A DNA stretch of 63,844 nucleotides from positions 1 to 63,844 of the forward strand of contig NZ_AVHW01000059.1 of assembly GCF_000449425.2 (NCBI RefSeq), given 5' to 3'. This document shows, piece after piece, positions 36,559 to 46,530 of the stretch. The number at the start of each line of letters is the position of its first letter. The stretch's first letter is position 1. Below the pieces are notes generated by a model that saw only the letters and a list, made by a program, of their open reading frames with translations, had not been told where the DNA came from and made no database searches. The position numbers were made by a program, and so were the translations under genes. Origin of the DNA: Clostridioides difficile CD160. Lineage in GTDB: Bacteria > Bacillota > Clostridia > Peptostreptococcales > Peptostreptococcaceae.

Positions 36559-37735
36559 AAAAAAAGTAATAGTACAAATCTTTACAGGCGGATTTAAAAA
36601 CAAAGAAATAAAATTTAATGATATAAAACATAAATTATTAGAATTATTGGACTGTATTGAAATAGAAAAGGTCATTATGGGTTGGAGTGTAGATAAAGAG
36701 CTATATATAGAAACTAAAAAACTATTAAAAAAATATAATGTTGAATTATATCTTTGGTTACCATGTTTTTCAGAAATCGGATTACTTGAAAAAAGTAGTT
36801 TATTAGTTGATTATACTGGAAAAGAAGTTAAAGGATACGCTTTACAAGAAGATGAAAATTTTGAATTTTATTGTCCAAATAATAAGGAAAATATAGAAAA
36901 TATAAAGAAAGTTTATAATACTTATTTTAGTGAAATTGATTTTGATGGAATTTTCTTAGATAAGATAAGGTATGGTTCTTTTTCAAACAAATTAAATGGT
37001 GTTTTTAATTGTTTTTGCAAAGATTGTTTACCTATTTATAAAGCAAGCAATATTGATAAAAAGTCATTAATTATGGAAATGAAGAATATGTCTAGTGAAG
37101 TTATAGGCAGTGAAAATACCCCATTTGGTATAACAGAATACACTAATGGAAAATACAAATTTAAAAATAAAATATGGGAAGATTTTTTCGAAATAAAAAG
37201 TAAAAATATATGCAATGCGTTAGCAGATATAAGCAATTATTTCAAAAACAAAGGATTGAAAATAGGTATAGATACTTTTTCTCCTTTTATTTCTTACTTT
37301 GCAGGTCAAGATTTAGAAAGATTACAAGACGTAGCAGATTTTATAAAACCAATGATGTATAGAGTTACAAAAGCTCCAGCAGGTTTGCCATTTGAATTTG
37401 AAAGATTGGTTGATGAATCTATATATAGAAATAAAGAACTTGCAAAAGAAAGTTTCTTAGAAATTTTAGGAATCAAAGAGTATCGAGGAGACGTATATCC
37501 TATAAACTTTGTACTGGAGGAAATCGATTTTATGACGAAAAATCTTGCTACAGATATATATGTAGGCATTGAAATAAATAAAAAAGAAATTATAGCTCCT
37601 GTTACACCTAAATACATAAGTGAGAATATTTCAAATATAAATAAGACAGCAGTAAAAGGGTATGTTCTATCTTGGGATTTATTATCAGCACCAAAAGAAA
37701 ATATTGATGAAGTTATAAAATGGTTTAGGAATTAG
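36551..37735 (+). CDS. Uncharacterised TIM-barrel-like protein, possible glycoside hydrolase
   Basis: I do not recognise a named family. The 394-residue protein reads like a beta/alpha barrel of glycosidase-like type: VELYLWLPCFSEIG (about 56-69), FDGIFLDKIRYGSFSN (about 135), a Cys cluster CFCKDC (about 154), LKIGIDTFSPFISYFAGQDL (about 237) and KPMMYRVTKAPAGLP (about 266). The Asp of FLDKIRY and Glu/Asp in other strand ends could be catalytic. It has no signal peptide, so it would act on an imported oligosaccharide or glycoside. It is translationally coupled to the kinase and 12 bases before the importer ATPase. Confidence 0.6.
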   Translation: MDRKKVIVQIFTGGFKNKEIKFNDIKHKLLELLDCIEIEKVIMGWSVDKELYIETKKLLKKYNVELYLWLPCFSEIGLLEKSSLLVDYTGKEVKGYALQEDENFEFYCPNNKENIENIKKVYNTYFSEIDFDGIFLDKIRYGSFSNKLNGVFNCFCKDCLPIYKASNIDKKSLIMEMKNMSSEVIGSENTPFGITEYTNGKYKFKNKIWEDFFEIKSKNICNALADISNYFKNKGLKIGIDTFSPFISYFAGQDLERLQDVADFIKPMMYRVTKAPAGLPFEFERLVDESIYRNKELAKESFLEILGIKEYRGDVYPINFVLEEIDFMTKNLATDIYVGIEINKKEIIAPVTPKYISENISNINKTAVKGYVLSWDLLSAPKENIDEVIKWFRN

Positions 37736-37747
37736 TGAGGTGATATA

Positions 37748-39244
37748 GTGAGTAAAATACTGGAAATGCAACAAATATATAAAAGCTTTGGTAAGGTAGA
37801 TGTTTTAAAGGGTATAGATTTTGACTTAAAAAAAGGAGAAGTAAGGGCACTTTTGGGAGCCAATGGAGCAGGTAAGTCTACACTTATTAAAATTTTAGGA
37901 GGCGTTCATTCTCAAACTAAAGGTAAAGTGATTTTAAATGGCAATGAAATAATATTTAAAAACCCACATCATTCTAAAGAAAATGGTATTAGCATAATTT
38001 ATCAAGAGTTAAGTCTGATACCAACACTTACAGTACTTGAAAATGTTTTTCTTGGTAGAGAAACTTTAAAGGGAATCGTGTTTTTAAATAAGAAAGATAT
38101 GCTAGAAGAATATATTAAGATTTGTGAAGATTTTGATTTTAATATAGACCCATATATAGTAGTGTCTAATTTGAGTGTGGCAAATCAACAAATGGTTGAG
38201 ATAATGAAAGCTGTTTCATGTAATTCTGAAATTATCATAATGGATGAACCGACAACATCACTTACTAACAATGAAAAAGATGGACTATTTAAAATAATAA
38301 ATAGATTGAAAGCTAAAGGCAAAACAATAATTTACATTTCTCATATATTAGAAGAAGTTTTTAAGGTATGTGATAGTGCAAGTATAATGAAAAATGGAAC
38401 TATGATTGGAACTTATGATGTAAAAGACTTAACTAAATTAAAAATAACTCAACTTATGACAGGAAATGATAATCATAAACTCATTGAGAAAAAGGATTAT
38501 ACATTTGCAAACTATGAAGAACCTCCAGTACTAGAAGTTAAGAATATAAGTTGGTCCAATAAAATAAAAAATGTTTCATTTAAAGTTTATAGAGGAGAAG
38601 TTGTAGGTCTAGCAGGTCTTGTAGGTTCAAGAAGAACTGAAATTATAAATTTGATATTTGGGATAGATAATAAAGATAGTGGAGATATATTTATAAATGG
38701 TAAAAAAGTAGATATAACTTCTCCTAAAATTGCTATAAAAAATAAAATAGGGTTGATTCCTGAGGACAGAAAAAATCTAGGGCTAATTTTAGAGCAAGCT
38801 ATATATACTAATTCAGCATCAGTACAAATTGATAAATTCAAGAAATTTTTGTTTATAGACAGAAATAAGGAAATTGAATTTTCTAAAAAGGGTGTTAAAG
38901 AACTAGGAATAAAAGTTAGTGATGTAAAGCAAGAGGTAAAAGAGCTTAGTGGTGGAAATCAACAAAAAGTAGTAGTTTCTAAATGGTTAGAGAAAGATTT
39001 AGATTTAATAATATATGATGAGCCGACAAAAGGAATAGATATTGCTGCAAAAGAAGATATTTTTAATACAATAAAAGAATTTTCAAGTAAAGGAATAGGA
39101 GTAATATTTATATCTTCTGATTTAGAAGAAGTAATAAGAGTAAGTGATAGAATTTTAGTAACTAGAGAAGGTTCTATTGTAGATGATTTAAAAAATGAGA
39201 ATATAAAGGTTCAAGACATAATGAACAGTATATTTAATGTATAA
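37748..39244 (+). CDS. Sugar ABC importer, double ATPase (RbsA-like)
   Basis: The 498-residue protein has two ABC domains. The first has Walker A GANGAGKST (about 37), signature region LSVANQQM, and DEPTT; the second has a degenerate Walker A (GLVGSRRTE, about 292) and signature LSGGNQQKVVVSKWL (about 397). That asymmetry is typical of RbsA/MglA/XylG. It powers the adjacent permease for monosaccharide uptake. The start is GTG at 37748 behind AGGTGATATA. Confidence 0.9.
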   Translation: MSKILEMQQIYKSFGKVDVLKGIDFDLKKGEVRALLGANGAGKSTLIKILGGVHSQTKGKVILNGNEIIFKNPHHSKENGISIIYQELSLIPTLTVLENVFLGRETLKGIVFLNKKDMLEEYIKICEDFDFNIDPYIVVSNLSVANQQMVEIMKAVSCNSEIIIMDEPTTSLTNNEKDGLFKIINRLKAKGKTIIYISHILEEVFKVCDSASIMKNGTMIGTYDVKDLTKLKITQLMTGNDNHKLIEKKDYTFANYEEPPVLEVKNISWSNKIKNVSFKVYRGEVVGLAGLVGSRRTEIINLIFGIDNKDSGDIFINGKKVDITSPKIAIKNKIGLIPEDRKNLGLILEQAIYTNSASVQIDKFKKFLFIDRNKEIEFSKKGVKELGIKVSDVKQEVKELSGGNQQKVVVSKWLEKDLDLIIYDEPTKGIDIAAKEDIFNTIKEFSSKGIGVIFISSDLEEVIRVSDRILVTREGSIVDDLKNENIKVQDIMNSIFNV

Positions 39245-39266
39245 AAAATGAAAATGGAGGACTGAG

Positions 39267-40217
39267 ATGAAAAAAGCTTTTGAGAAATTAAATTTAAGAG
39301 ATTATGGAGTATTACTAGGTTTTTTGGCTTTATGTATAGCTATAAGTATTGCAACTCCATCATTTTTAGGTAAACAAAATATACTTAATCTTTTACGACA
39401 ATCTTCTATAATCGGAATAATTTCAGCAGGTATGACTTTTGTTATAATATCTGGAAACTTTGATATATCAGTTGGAGCAGTAGCAGCTCTTGCAGGTGCT
39501 ATAACAATGAAATTTGCAACTGGTGGAACTAATTTGTTTGTATCTATGATTTTAGGTATAGCAATTTGTGCAGTAATAGGATTAATCAATGGGATAGTGG
39601 TTGCAAAGATAAATGTACCATCACTAATAGCTACTATGGCTATGGTCACTATTGTAAGAGGATTGTTATTGATGCTTACAGGAGGATATCCAATTACTGA
39701 AAATATACCAATACTTGATTACATTGGGAATGGATATTTGTTTAATATACCAATACCAGTAGTAATTTTCTTTATAGTAGTATTTGCTTCATTTATTGTA
39801 CTTAATAAAACTAAGTTCGGTAGATATGTTTATTCTGTAGGAGGTAATCAAGAAGCAAGTAAACTTAATGGTATAAATGTAGATTCTCATAAAATAAAAG
39901 TATTTATTATCAATGCTATACTTGCAGGGATAGCTGGTATTGTGCTAACTGGAAGACTTGGAACTGCCACTGCGATTGCAGGTGAAGGATACGATATGGA
40001 TGCAATTGCATCTGTTGTAATAGGAGGTACATCCGTGGCAGGAGGCTCTGGGTCTGTACTTAAAACAGTTATAGGTGTATTACTTATGAGTGTTATAAAC
40101 AACAGTTTTAATCTTCTTGGAATAGATGTATACTTCCAGTACATATTTAAAGGATTAATAATCTTAGCAGCGGTTGGATTTGATTCTTATAGCAAGAAAA
40201 AACTTGCTTCAAGATAA
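39267..40217 (+). CDS. Sugar ABC importer permease (RbsC-like)
   Basis: The 316-residue membrane protein has about ten helices and the RbsC marks ISGNFDISVGAVAALAGAI (about 66) and EGYDMDAIASVVIGGTSVAGGSGSVLKTVIG (about 243), which face the ATPase. It would act as a homodimer with the RbsA-like ATPase. It lies 22 bases after the ATPase gene, with TGGAGGACTGAG as SD. Confidence 0.9.
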   Translation: MKKAFEKLNLRDYGVLLGFLALCIAISIATPSFLGKQNILNLLRQSSIIGIISAGMTFVIISGNFDISVGAVAALAGAITMKFATGGTNLFVSMILGIAICAVIGLINGIVVAKINVPSLIATMAMVTIVRGLLLMLTGGYPITENIPILDYIGNGYLFNIPIPVVIFFIVVFASFIVLNKTKFGRYVYSVGGNQEASKLNGINVDSHKIKVFIINAILAGIAGIVLTGRLGTATAIAGEGYDMDAIASVVIGGTSVAGGSGSVLKTVIGVLLMSVINNSFNLLGIDVYFQYIFKGLIILAAVGFDSYSKKKLASR

Positions 40218-40240
40218 AAAATAAGAGGGGGAATTTTTTT

Positions 40241-41203
40241 ATGAAAAAATTAATGAAACATTTAGCGTTGTTACTATCACTTATTATGATATTCAGTCTA
40301 GTTGGATGTTCTGATGGTGGTGGCAAAGAAAAGAGTGGAGAAAAGAAAGTAGCAGTATTACTACCAGGTTCAACAGGTTACTTTGTAGCAACTAAACAAG
40401 GGATAGATGCAAAATCTAAAGAATTAGGCGTAAATGTAGAATATGCAGATGCTCAATGGGATGCTAGTAAACAGTTGTCACAAGCTGAAGATTTTATGGC
40501 TAAAGGCGTAGATATGATTGCATTATGCGGAGTTGATTCTGCTGTAAGTGAGAGAATAGTTAAAGCTGCTAATGATTCAGATGTTCCTATAATAGCATTT
40601 ACAAATTCTATAGGAAGTAATCCAACTGGAGAATTTAAAGGTTTAGTTACATATATAGGACAAAATGAGGAAGAGACAGGAGCATTAACAGGTAAAATTG
40701 CTAAAAACTTATTAGGAGAAGCTGGTGGAAAGGCTGTATTAATAGAAGGTGTTCCAGGAACTACTCCACAAGTATTAAGAAAAAAAGGTCTTGAGAAAGA
40801 ATTAAAAGATAGTAATATACAAATAGTTTATAACCAAACTTCAAATTGGGAGAAAGAACAAGCATTAAAGGTAACAGAAGATTTAATTCAAAAGAAAACT
40901 GATTTTAATGTTATAATATGCCAAGATGATAACTCTGCCACAGGAGCAGGACAAGCTTTAAAAGATGCTGGTCTTAAAGATAAAGTCAAAGTTATAGGTT
41001 TGGGTGGAAGTAAAGATGGATTAAAAGCTATAACTGATGGATTAATAGATGGTACAACTTATATGTCTGCTGTGGAAGAAGGAGCATTAGTTGTAGAAAA
41101 GGCATCTAATTTCCTTAAAGGTGAAAAAGTAGAACCTGTTACACAAATTAAACAAGTTGAAGTTAACAAGGACAATATTTCGGAATTTAAGGGTGAATGG
41201 TAA
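40241..41203 (+). CDS. Sugar-binding lipoprotein of an RbsB-like ABC importer
   Basis: The 320-residue protein has a lipoprotein signal with Cys about residue 23 (IFSLVGCSDGG), then a periplasmic-binding-protein type I domain (KVAVLLPGSTGYFVATKQGID...GVDMIALCGVDSAVSERIV...VIICQDDNSATGAGQALKDAG). It is close to RbsB/D-allose or AI-2 binding proteins in layout. The ligand is not evident. It is last in the operon, followed by a terminator. Confidence 0.88.
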   Translation: MKKLMKHLALLLSLIMIFSLVGCSDGGGKEKSGEKKVAVLLPGSTGYFVATKQGIDAKSKELGVNVEYADAQWDASKQLSQAEDFMAKGVDMIALCGVDSAVSERIVKAANDSDVPIIAFTNSIGSNPTGEFKGLVTYIGQNEEETGALTGKIAKNLLGEAGGKAVLIEGVPGTTPQVLRKKGLEKELKDSNIQIVYNQTSNWEKEQALKVTEDLIQKKTDFNVIICQDDNSATGAGQALKDAGLKDKVKVIGLGGSKDGLKAITDGLIDGTTYMSAVEEGALVVEKASNFLKGEKVEPVTQIKQVEVNKDNISEFKGEW

Positions 41204-41231
41204 AGTATTACAGAAAATAAATAAAATAGCT

Positions 41232-41270
41232 AGAGTTACTTTATATAGTTTCTAAAGTAACTCTTTTTTT
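41232..41270 (+). terminator. Terminator of the sugar operon
   Basis: AGAGTTACTTT pairs with AAAGTAACTCT around an 11-base loop, with seven Ts. The remaining gap to 41575 shows no gene, only poly-A-rich DNA and a likely promoter near TATAAT at about 41540. Confidence 0.85.
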
Positions 41271-41575
41271 AAATCTAACTTAGTGATAAATTATTGAATA
41301 GTATTTCTAAACAAATAAAAAATTAATATAAACAAAGACTTAACTATACTAAATTATAAGTCAAATTAATATAAACTTTTGTAAAAAAGGAAAACGTCTA
41401 AGGTGTTGGAAATACTTAAGTGTAGATGGAACGCTAAAAAAACATAAAAAAACATAAAAAAAATGTTGAAAAAAATATAGAAATTTTGTATAATTAAAGA
41501 TTTGAAAAGTGCTGTATACAAAGCCAATTCTTTTGTATATAATATATATAAATTAAGAAAAAGGAAGGGATATGT

Positions 41576-42208
41576 ATGGCCAGGCGGTTATTTTTAGAAA
41601 GGATTGGACTTATATTTTTAGGTTCAGCAATATTAGCATTTGGAGTTTACAATTTTTATTATTTAAACAACATAACAGAAGGTGGAGTGTTAGGTATTTT
41701 ACTACTGTTAAAAAATTTATTCAATATACAGCCAGCAATAGCAAATGTTGTAATAGATGGCTTACTACTTTTAGTAGGATATAAATTTTTCGGTAAAAAG
41801 TTCCTAATATATTCAATAGTAGCTTCTATAACTTTTTCAGTGTTATATGACTTATTTGAAGCTATAGGACCTCTGGTACCACAATCACAAAATATGCTTT
41901 TATCAACTGTTTTGGCAGGTGTAACTGTTGGAACTGGTGTAGGTATAGTAGTAAAAGCAGGTTGTGCATCAGGAGGAGACGATGCTTTAGCATTAGTAAT
42001 TTCTAAGACTACATCTTTGAACATAGGGCAAGTTTATTTAGCAACAGATGTTATTGTATTGTTGTTATCATTATTTTATCTATCAGCGTTTGATATATTT
42101 TATTCTTTGATTGCTGTTACAATTAGTGGTAAAGTAATTGATTTTATTTATTATCATGGTAAAAGTTTAGATATGGATATAAGTAATGACATAGTTCCAG
42201 AATGTTAA
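41576..42208 (+). CDS. YitT-family membrane protein
   Basis: The 210-residue protein has five membrane helices and the YitT/DUF161 marks (LNNITEGGVLGILLLLKNLF about 30; KAGCASGGDDALALVISKTTSLNIGQVYLATDVIVLLLS about 127). The C-terminal DUF2179 domain of longer YitT proteins is missing. Function is unknown; some members are suspected transporters. The ATG at 41576 overlaps an out-of-frame ATG at 41572. A terminator follows. Confidence 0.8.
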   Translation: MARRLFLERIGLIFLGSAILAFGVYNFYYLNNITEGGVLGILLLLKNLFNIQPAIANVVIDGLLLLVGYKFFGKKFLIYSIVASITFSVLYDLFEAIGPLVPQSQNMLLSTVLAGVTVGTGVGIVVKAGCASGGDDALALVISKTTSLNIGQVYLATDVIVLLLSLFYLSAFDIFYSLIAVTISGKVIDFIYYHGKSLDMDISNDIVPEC

Positions 42209-42236
42209 TATAAATTAAATAACATTAGATTTTATT

Positions 42237-42264
42237 AAAGATGGCAAATTTGCCATCTTTTTTT
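42237..42264 (+). terminator. Terminator after the YitT gene
   Basis: AAAGATGGCA pairs with TGCCATCTTT around AATT, followed by more Ts. The stretch 42265-42515 before the kdp genes shows no gene, no clear riboswitch (no c-di-AMP/ydaO core found by eye) and no obvious consensus promoter. Confidence 0.88.
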
Positions 42265-42515
42265 GCGTCTAAATATTTATAGTAGACATTTTCTTATCTA
42301 GATTTTTATAAATTCAACATAATGAATTGTATTGGAATCTCTAGGAATACGGTTGCTAGATGTATGTTTTAAAAACTCAATTTTATATTTATGAAATACT
42401 AATCAGTAATAGATGTTTCTTAATCCTATCTTTATACCTAAAATGATAAGATAAATGAAGTAGCAATACAAAACTAAAAGTTGTAAAAGAAATTAAATTA
42501 AATGGAGGAGTTAAA

Positions 42516-42611
42516 ATGTTGGATATAGTTATGATAGCATTGTTACTCATAGGATTTATTTCCATGAAGTTGCTTGCTGACTGGTGTGGGAAACAAACTG
42601 AAAAAAAATAA
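42516..42611 (+). CDS. Small membrane protein preceding kdpF
   Basis: The 31-residue frame MLDIVMIALLLIGFISMKLL with tail ADWCGKQTEKK follows GGAGGAGTTAAA, an excellent SD. It has one membrane helix (about 3-20) and a short polar, basic tail with a single Cys. It lies 18 bases before kdpF, so it is surely co-transcribed. I know of no function; it may be an accessory subunit of the Kdp pump. Confidence 0.65.
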   Translation: MLDIVMIALLLIGFISMKLLADWCGKQTEKK

Positions 42612-42629
42612 TGTATGGAGGGATTACCT

Positions 42630-42707
42630 ATGTGGTTTCTGGCAGTTGTAATTATAATGTTAGTAATATATTTGGTGTATGCGCTTATTAATCCTGAAAA
42701 ATTTTAA
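42630..42707 (+). CDS. kdpF: K+-transporting ATPase subunit KdpF
   Basis: The 25-residue hydrophobic peptide MWFLAVVIIMLVIYLVYALI ends NPEKF, the typical single-helix KdpF with its conserved (hydrophobic)-x-P-E-x-F end. KdpF packs against KdpA and stabilises the complex. TGGAGGGATTACCT precedes the ATG. It is 46 bases before kdpA. Confidence 0.85.
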   Translation: MWFLAVVIIMLVIYLVYALINPEKF

Positions 42708-42753
42708 ATAGTATAAGGCTAATAAGTAAGTTGAATTGGGGGGAACAATTTTT

Positions 42754-44430
42754 ATGGTGCAGATAGTAATAGTGTTAGCAATTTTTATGATTTTAGTAAT
42801 ACCTATGGGCAAGTATTTATATCATATAGCCACTAATCAAAAAACATTTGGAGATAGACTATTTGATAAAGTAGACAATTGTATATATAAGGTATGTAGT
42901 ATAGATAAGAAAAAAGAAATGAATTGGAAACAGTATGCCTTAGCTTTAGTATTTACAAATGCAGCTATGGTATTTATAGGATATATCATACTTAGAACTC
43001 AAAGTATGCATATCTTTAATCCAAGTGGAATTAAAGGCATGGAACAAGGTTTATCATTCAATACAATCATAAGTTTTATGACAAATACAAACCTTCAACA
43101 TTATTCAGGTGAATCAGGGCTTTCATATTTTAGTCAGATGACAGTGATAATATACATGATGTTTACATCAGCAGCAACAGGATATTCAGCTGCGATGGCA
43201 TTTGTAAGAGGTTTGGTTGGTAAAAAGAAAACAATGGGAAATTTTTATGTAGATTTAATTAGAATAACAACAAGAGTACTTTTGCCAGGAGCTTTAATTG
43301 TTGGGATTATATTAGTTACACAAGGAGTACCACAAACTTTTGCAGGAACAGAAACAGTGACTACTATAGAAGGAAAACTTCAAGATATAGCTAGAGGTCC
43401 TGTAGCAGCTCTTGAATCAATAAAACATTTAGGAACAAATGGTGGAGGATTCTTTGGTTCAAATTCATCACACCCATTTGAAAACCCAACTATAATATCA
43501 AATATAGTAGAAATGTTGTCTATGATGATATTACCAGGAGCTTGTGTTGTTGCATTTGGGCATATGATAAAGAATAAAAAACAAGGTTGGGTTGTATTTG
43601 GGGCAATGTCAATCATATTTTTAATAGGTCTAATGGTTTGTTTTAAAGCAGAGAGTTCAGGGAATCCTATTTTATCACAATTGGGGCTTAGTCAAAGTAT
43701 GGGAAGTATGGAAGGTAAGGAAGTTAGATTTGGTATAGCACAATCTGCATTATTTACAACAGTAACAACTTCATTTACAACAGGTACAGTTAATAATATG
43801 CATGATACCTTAACTCCTTTAGGAGGTCTAGTACCACTTTTGAATATGATGTTAAATGTTGTATTTGGTGGTAAAGGTGTAGGTCTTATGAATATGTTGA
43901 TGTACGCCATAATAGCAGTGTTTTTATGTGGATTAATGGTAGGAAGAACACCAGAATTTTTAACTAAGAAAATCGAAGGAAAAGAAATGAAGCTTATTGC
44001 TTTACTTATTATACTACACCCACTTTTGATACTTATGTTCTCTGGTCTTTCAGTTGCAGTACCAGCAGGGCTTGAAGGAATTTCAAATCCTGGATTCCAT
44101 GGATTATCACAAGTATTATATGAATTTTCATCTTCAGCGGCCAATAATGGTTCAGGATTTGAAGGTCTAGGAGATAATACTATGTTTTGGAATATAACAA
44201 CAGGTATAGCTATGTTCTTTGGAAGATATGTATCTATTATAATACTACTTGCTATATCAAGTTTATTGGCATCTAAGAAAGCTGTAAATGAAAGTATAGG
44301 AACACTTAGAACAGATAATTTCACATTTACAATAATTTTAGTACTGGTTGTTTTAATTGTTGGTGCTTTAACATTTTTCCCAGCCTTAGCGCTTGGACCT
44401 ATTTCAGAGCATCTAGTGTTATGGCACTAA
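42754..44430 (+). CDS. kdpA: K+-transporting ATPase subunit A (KdpA)
   Basis: I use the ATG at 42754 (558 residues) behind TTGGGGGGAACAATTTTT; a TTG at 42736 in frame is inside the SD region. The ten-helix KdpA has the selectivity loops SFMTNTNLQHYSGE (about 109), GTNGGGFFGSNSSHPFENP (about 228), TTSFTTGTVNNMHD (about 341) and SSAANNGSGFEGL (about 462). It is the K+-selective channel-like subunit of the high-affinity KdpFABC pump. Confidence 0.95.
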   Translation: MVQIVIVLAIFMILVIPMGKYLYHIATNQKTFGDRLFDKVDNCIYKVCSIDKKKEMNWKQYALALVFTNAAMVFIGYIILRTQSMHIFNPSGIKGMEQGLSFNTIISFMTNTNLQHYSGESGLSYFSQMTVIIYMMFTSAATGYSAAMAFVRGLVGKKKTMGNFYVDLIRITTRVLLPGALIVGIILVTQGVPQTFAGTETVTTIEGKLQDIARGPVAALESIKHLGTNGGGFFGSNSSHPFENPTIISNIVEMLSMMILPGACVVAFGHMIKNKKQGWVVFGAMSIIFLIGLMVCFKAESSGNPILSQLGLSQSMGSMEGKEVRFGIAQSALFTTVTTSFTTGTVNNMHDTLTPLGGLVPLLNMMLNVVFGGKGVGLMNMLMYAIIAVFLCGLMVGRTPEFLTKKIEGKEMKLIALLIILHPLLILMFSGLSVAVPAGLEGISNPGFHGLSQVLYEFSSSAANNGSGFEGLGDNTMFWNITTGIAMFFGRYVSIIILLAISSLLASKKAVNESIGTLRTDNFTFTIILVLVVLIVGALTFFPALALGPISEHLVLWH

Positions 44431-44454
44431 AAAATTGGGAGGGAGTAAAGTTTT

Positions 44455-46512
44455 ATGGAAACTAAAAAAACAAAGTTTATTACAAAAGATATTTTCAAAA
44501 CTTCCATTATAGAAGCTTTTAAAAAGTTAAATCCTAAATATATGATGAAAAATCCAGTTATGTTTGTTGTAGAGATTGGCTTTATAGTAACATTGATACT
44601 TACAATAATACCTAGCTTGTTTGGTGATGAAGGCAATAATTTAAGAGCCTATAATGGGATTGTGACAATAATATTATTTATAACAGTGCTTTTTGCAAAT
44701 TTTGCTGAAGCTGTAGCTGAAGGTAGAGGAAAAGCACAAGCAGATACATTGAAGAAAACTAGAAAAGACACAGTAGCAAGGGTTTTAGATAAGCTAGGAA
44801 ATGAAAAAATGATAAGTGCAAGCGAACTAAAACTTGGCGATATTGTTTTAGTAAATGCAGGGGAAGTTATTCCAAATGATGGAGAAGTTATAGAAGGAAT
44901 AGCTTCTGTGGATGAATCAGCAATAACTGGAGAATCCGCACCTGTGATGAGAGAATCTGGTGGAGATTTCGCTTCTGTTACAGGGGGTACTACAGTTGTA
45001 AGTGACTGGTTAAAAATAAAAATAACAACAAAACCAGGGGAATCATTCTTAGATAAAATGATAGCTCTTGTAGAAGGTGCTTCAAGACAAAAAACGCCAA
45101 ATGAGATTGCTTTAAATACATTGTTAGTGGGATTAACTCTTATATTTATGGTTGTCTTAATCTCTCTTTATCCAATGGCAAATTATGCAGGCGTGAAGAT
45201 TCCAATTTCTACTATGATAGCACTTTTGGTGTGCTTAATACCAACTACTATAGGTGGATTATTGTCAGCTATTGGTATTGCAGGTATGGATAGAGTAACG
45301 AGATTCAATGTTATTGCAATGTCAGGTAAAGCAGTAGAAGCTTGTGGTGATGTTGATACTATGATTTTGGATAAGACAGGTACTATTACCTATGGAAATA
45401 GACTTGCATCAGAATTTATAGCAGTTGGAAATGCAGACTCAAAAGACTTAATAAACTATTCTGTTATGTGTTCATTAAAAGATGATACACCAGAAGGAAA
45501 GTCTATAGTTGATTTAGGAATGAAATTAGGTTCAACAGGTAAAACAAAAGAAGCAGAGCAAGCTGAATTCGTAGAATTTTCTGCACAAACTAGAATGAGT
45601 GGGATTAATTTAGCTAATGGTAGCGCTATAAGAAAAGGTGCTTATGATAGCATAATAAAACGAGTAAAAGAATCTGGTGGAATAGTGCCAGAAGATTTAG
45701 AAGAAAATGTAAACCGAGTAGCTAAATTAGGAGGTACACCTTTAGTAGTATGTGTAGATAATGAGATATATGGAATTATCTACTTAAAGGATACAGTAAA
45801 ATCAGGGCTTGTAGAAAGATTTGCTAGACTTCGTGAGATAGGAATAAAAACAATCATGTGTACGGGGGATAATCCTCTAACAGCAGCTACAATTGCAAGA
45901 GAAGCTGGAGTAGATGGATTTATTGCAGAATGTAAGCCAGAAGATAAAATAGATGCTATAAAGAAAGAACAATTAGAAGGTAAAATAGTAGCTATGACAG
46001 GTGATGGAACAAATGATGCTCCTGCACTTGCTCAGGCAGATGTAGGTCTTGCTATGAATAGTGGTACAACATCTGCAAAAGAAGCAGCAAATATGGTAGA
46101 TTTAGATTCAGACCCAACTAAGATATTAGAAGTTGTTGAAATAGGAAAACAACTTTTAATAACTCGTGGAGCTTTGACAACTTTTAGTATAGCAAATGAT
46201 GTTGCAAAATATTTTGCAATTATACCAGCTATATTTACTCTTGCAATACCTCAGATGGAGATATTAAATATAATGAAACTTTCTACATCATTTAGTGCGA
46301 TATTATCAGCTTTAATATTTAATGCTATAATCATCCCATGTTTAATACCTCTTGCAATGAAAGGCGTAAAATATAGACCTATGAAATCACAAGCTATGTT
46401 AATGAGAAATATGATTATCTTTGGTCTTGGAGGAGTTATAGTTCCATTTTTAGGAATAAAATTAATTGATTTATTAATTACACCTTTAGTAATGGTTCTT
46501 AATTTAGGTTAA
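44455..46512 (+). CDS. kdpB: K+-transporting P-type ATPase subunit B (KdpB)
   Basis: The 685-residue P1A-type ATPase has the actuator motif ITGESAPV (about 159), membrane motif [14 protein letters not shown] (about 261), phosphorylation motif DKTGT (about 304), nucleotide-binding residues in the N domain, and [17 protein letters not shown] (about 514). It hydrolyses ATP to drive K+ uptake through KdpA. It is 24 bases after kdpA. Confidence 0.96.
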   Translation: METKKTKFITKDIFKTSIIEAFKKLNPKYMMKNPVMFVVEIGFIVTLILTIIPSLFGDEGNNLRAYNGIVTIILFITVLFANFAEAVAEGRGKAQADTLKKTRKDTVARVLDKLGNEKMISASELKLGDIVLVNAGEVIPNDGEVIEGIASVDESAITGESAPVMRESGGDFASVTGGTTVVSDWLKIKITTKPGESFLDKMIALVEGASRQKTPNEIALNTLLVGLTLIFMVVLISLYPMANYAGVKIPISTMIALLVCLIPTTIGGLLSAIGIAGMDRVTRFNVIAMSGKAVEACGDVDTMILDKTGTITYGNRLASEFIAVGNADSKDLINYSVMCSLKDDTPEGKSIVDLGMKLGSTGKTKEAEQAEFVEFSAQTRMSGINLANGSAIRKGAYDSIIKRVKESGGIVPEDLEENVNRVAKLGGTPLVVCVDNEIYGIIYLKDTVKSGLVERFARLREIGIKTIMCTGDNPLTAATIAREAGVDGFIAECKPEDKIDAIKKEQLEGKIVAMTGDGTNDAPALAQADVGLAMNSGTTSAKEAANMVDLDSDPTKILEVVEIGKQLLITRGALTTFSIANDVAKYFAIIPAIFTLAIPQMEILNIMKLSTSFSAILSALIFNAIIIPCLIPLAMKGVKYRPMKSQAMLMRNMIIFGLGGVIVPFLGIKLIDLLITPLVMVLNLG

Positions 46513-46530
46513 TAAATGGAGGATATAAAA

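Noticed and set aside
41340..41570. Possible structured RNA between the sugar operon and the YitT gene
   Set aside because: The sequence near 41395-41435 can fold weakly but has no conserved riboswitch core, and the rest is poly-A-rich spacer.
42265..42515. ydaO (c-di-AMP) riboswitch before kdp
   Set aside because: The conserved GGGGAA and GAGC-type blocks could not be found by eye.
43692..44324. 210-codon minus-strand frame opposite kdpA
   Set aside because: It lies entirely within kdpA, whose selectivity motifs are intact, and has no family resemblance.
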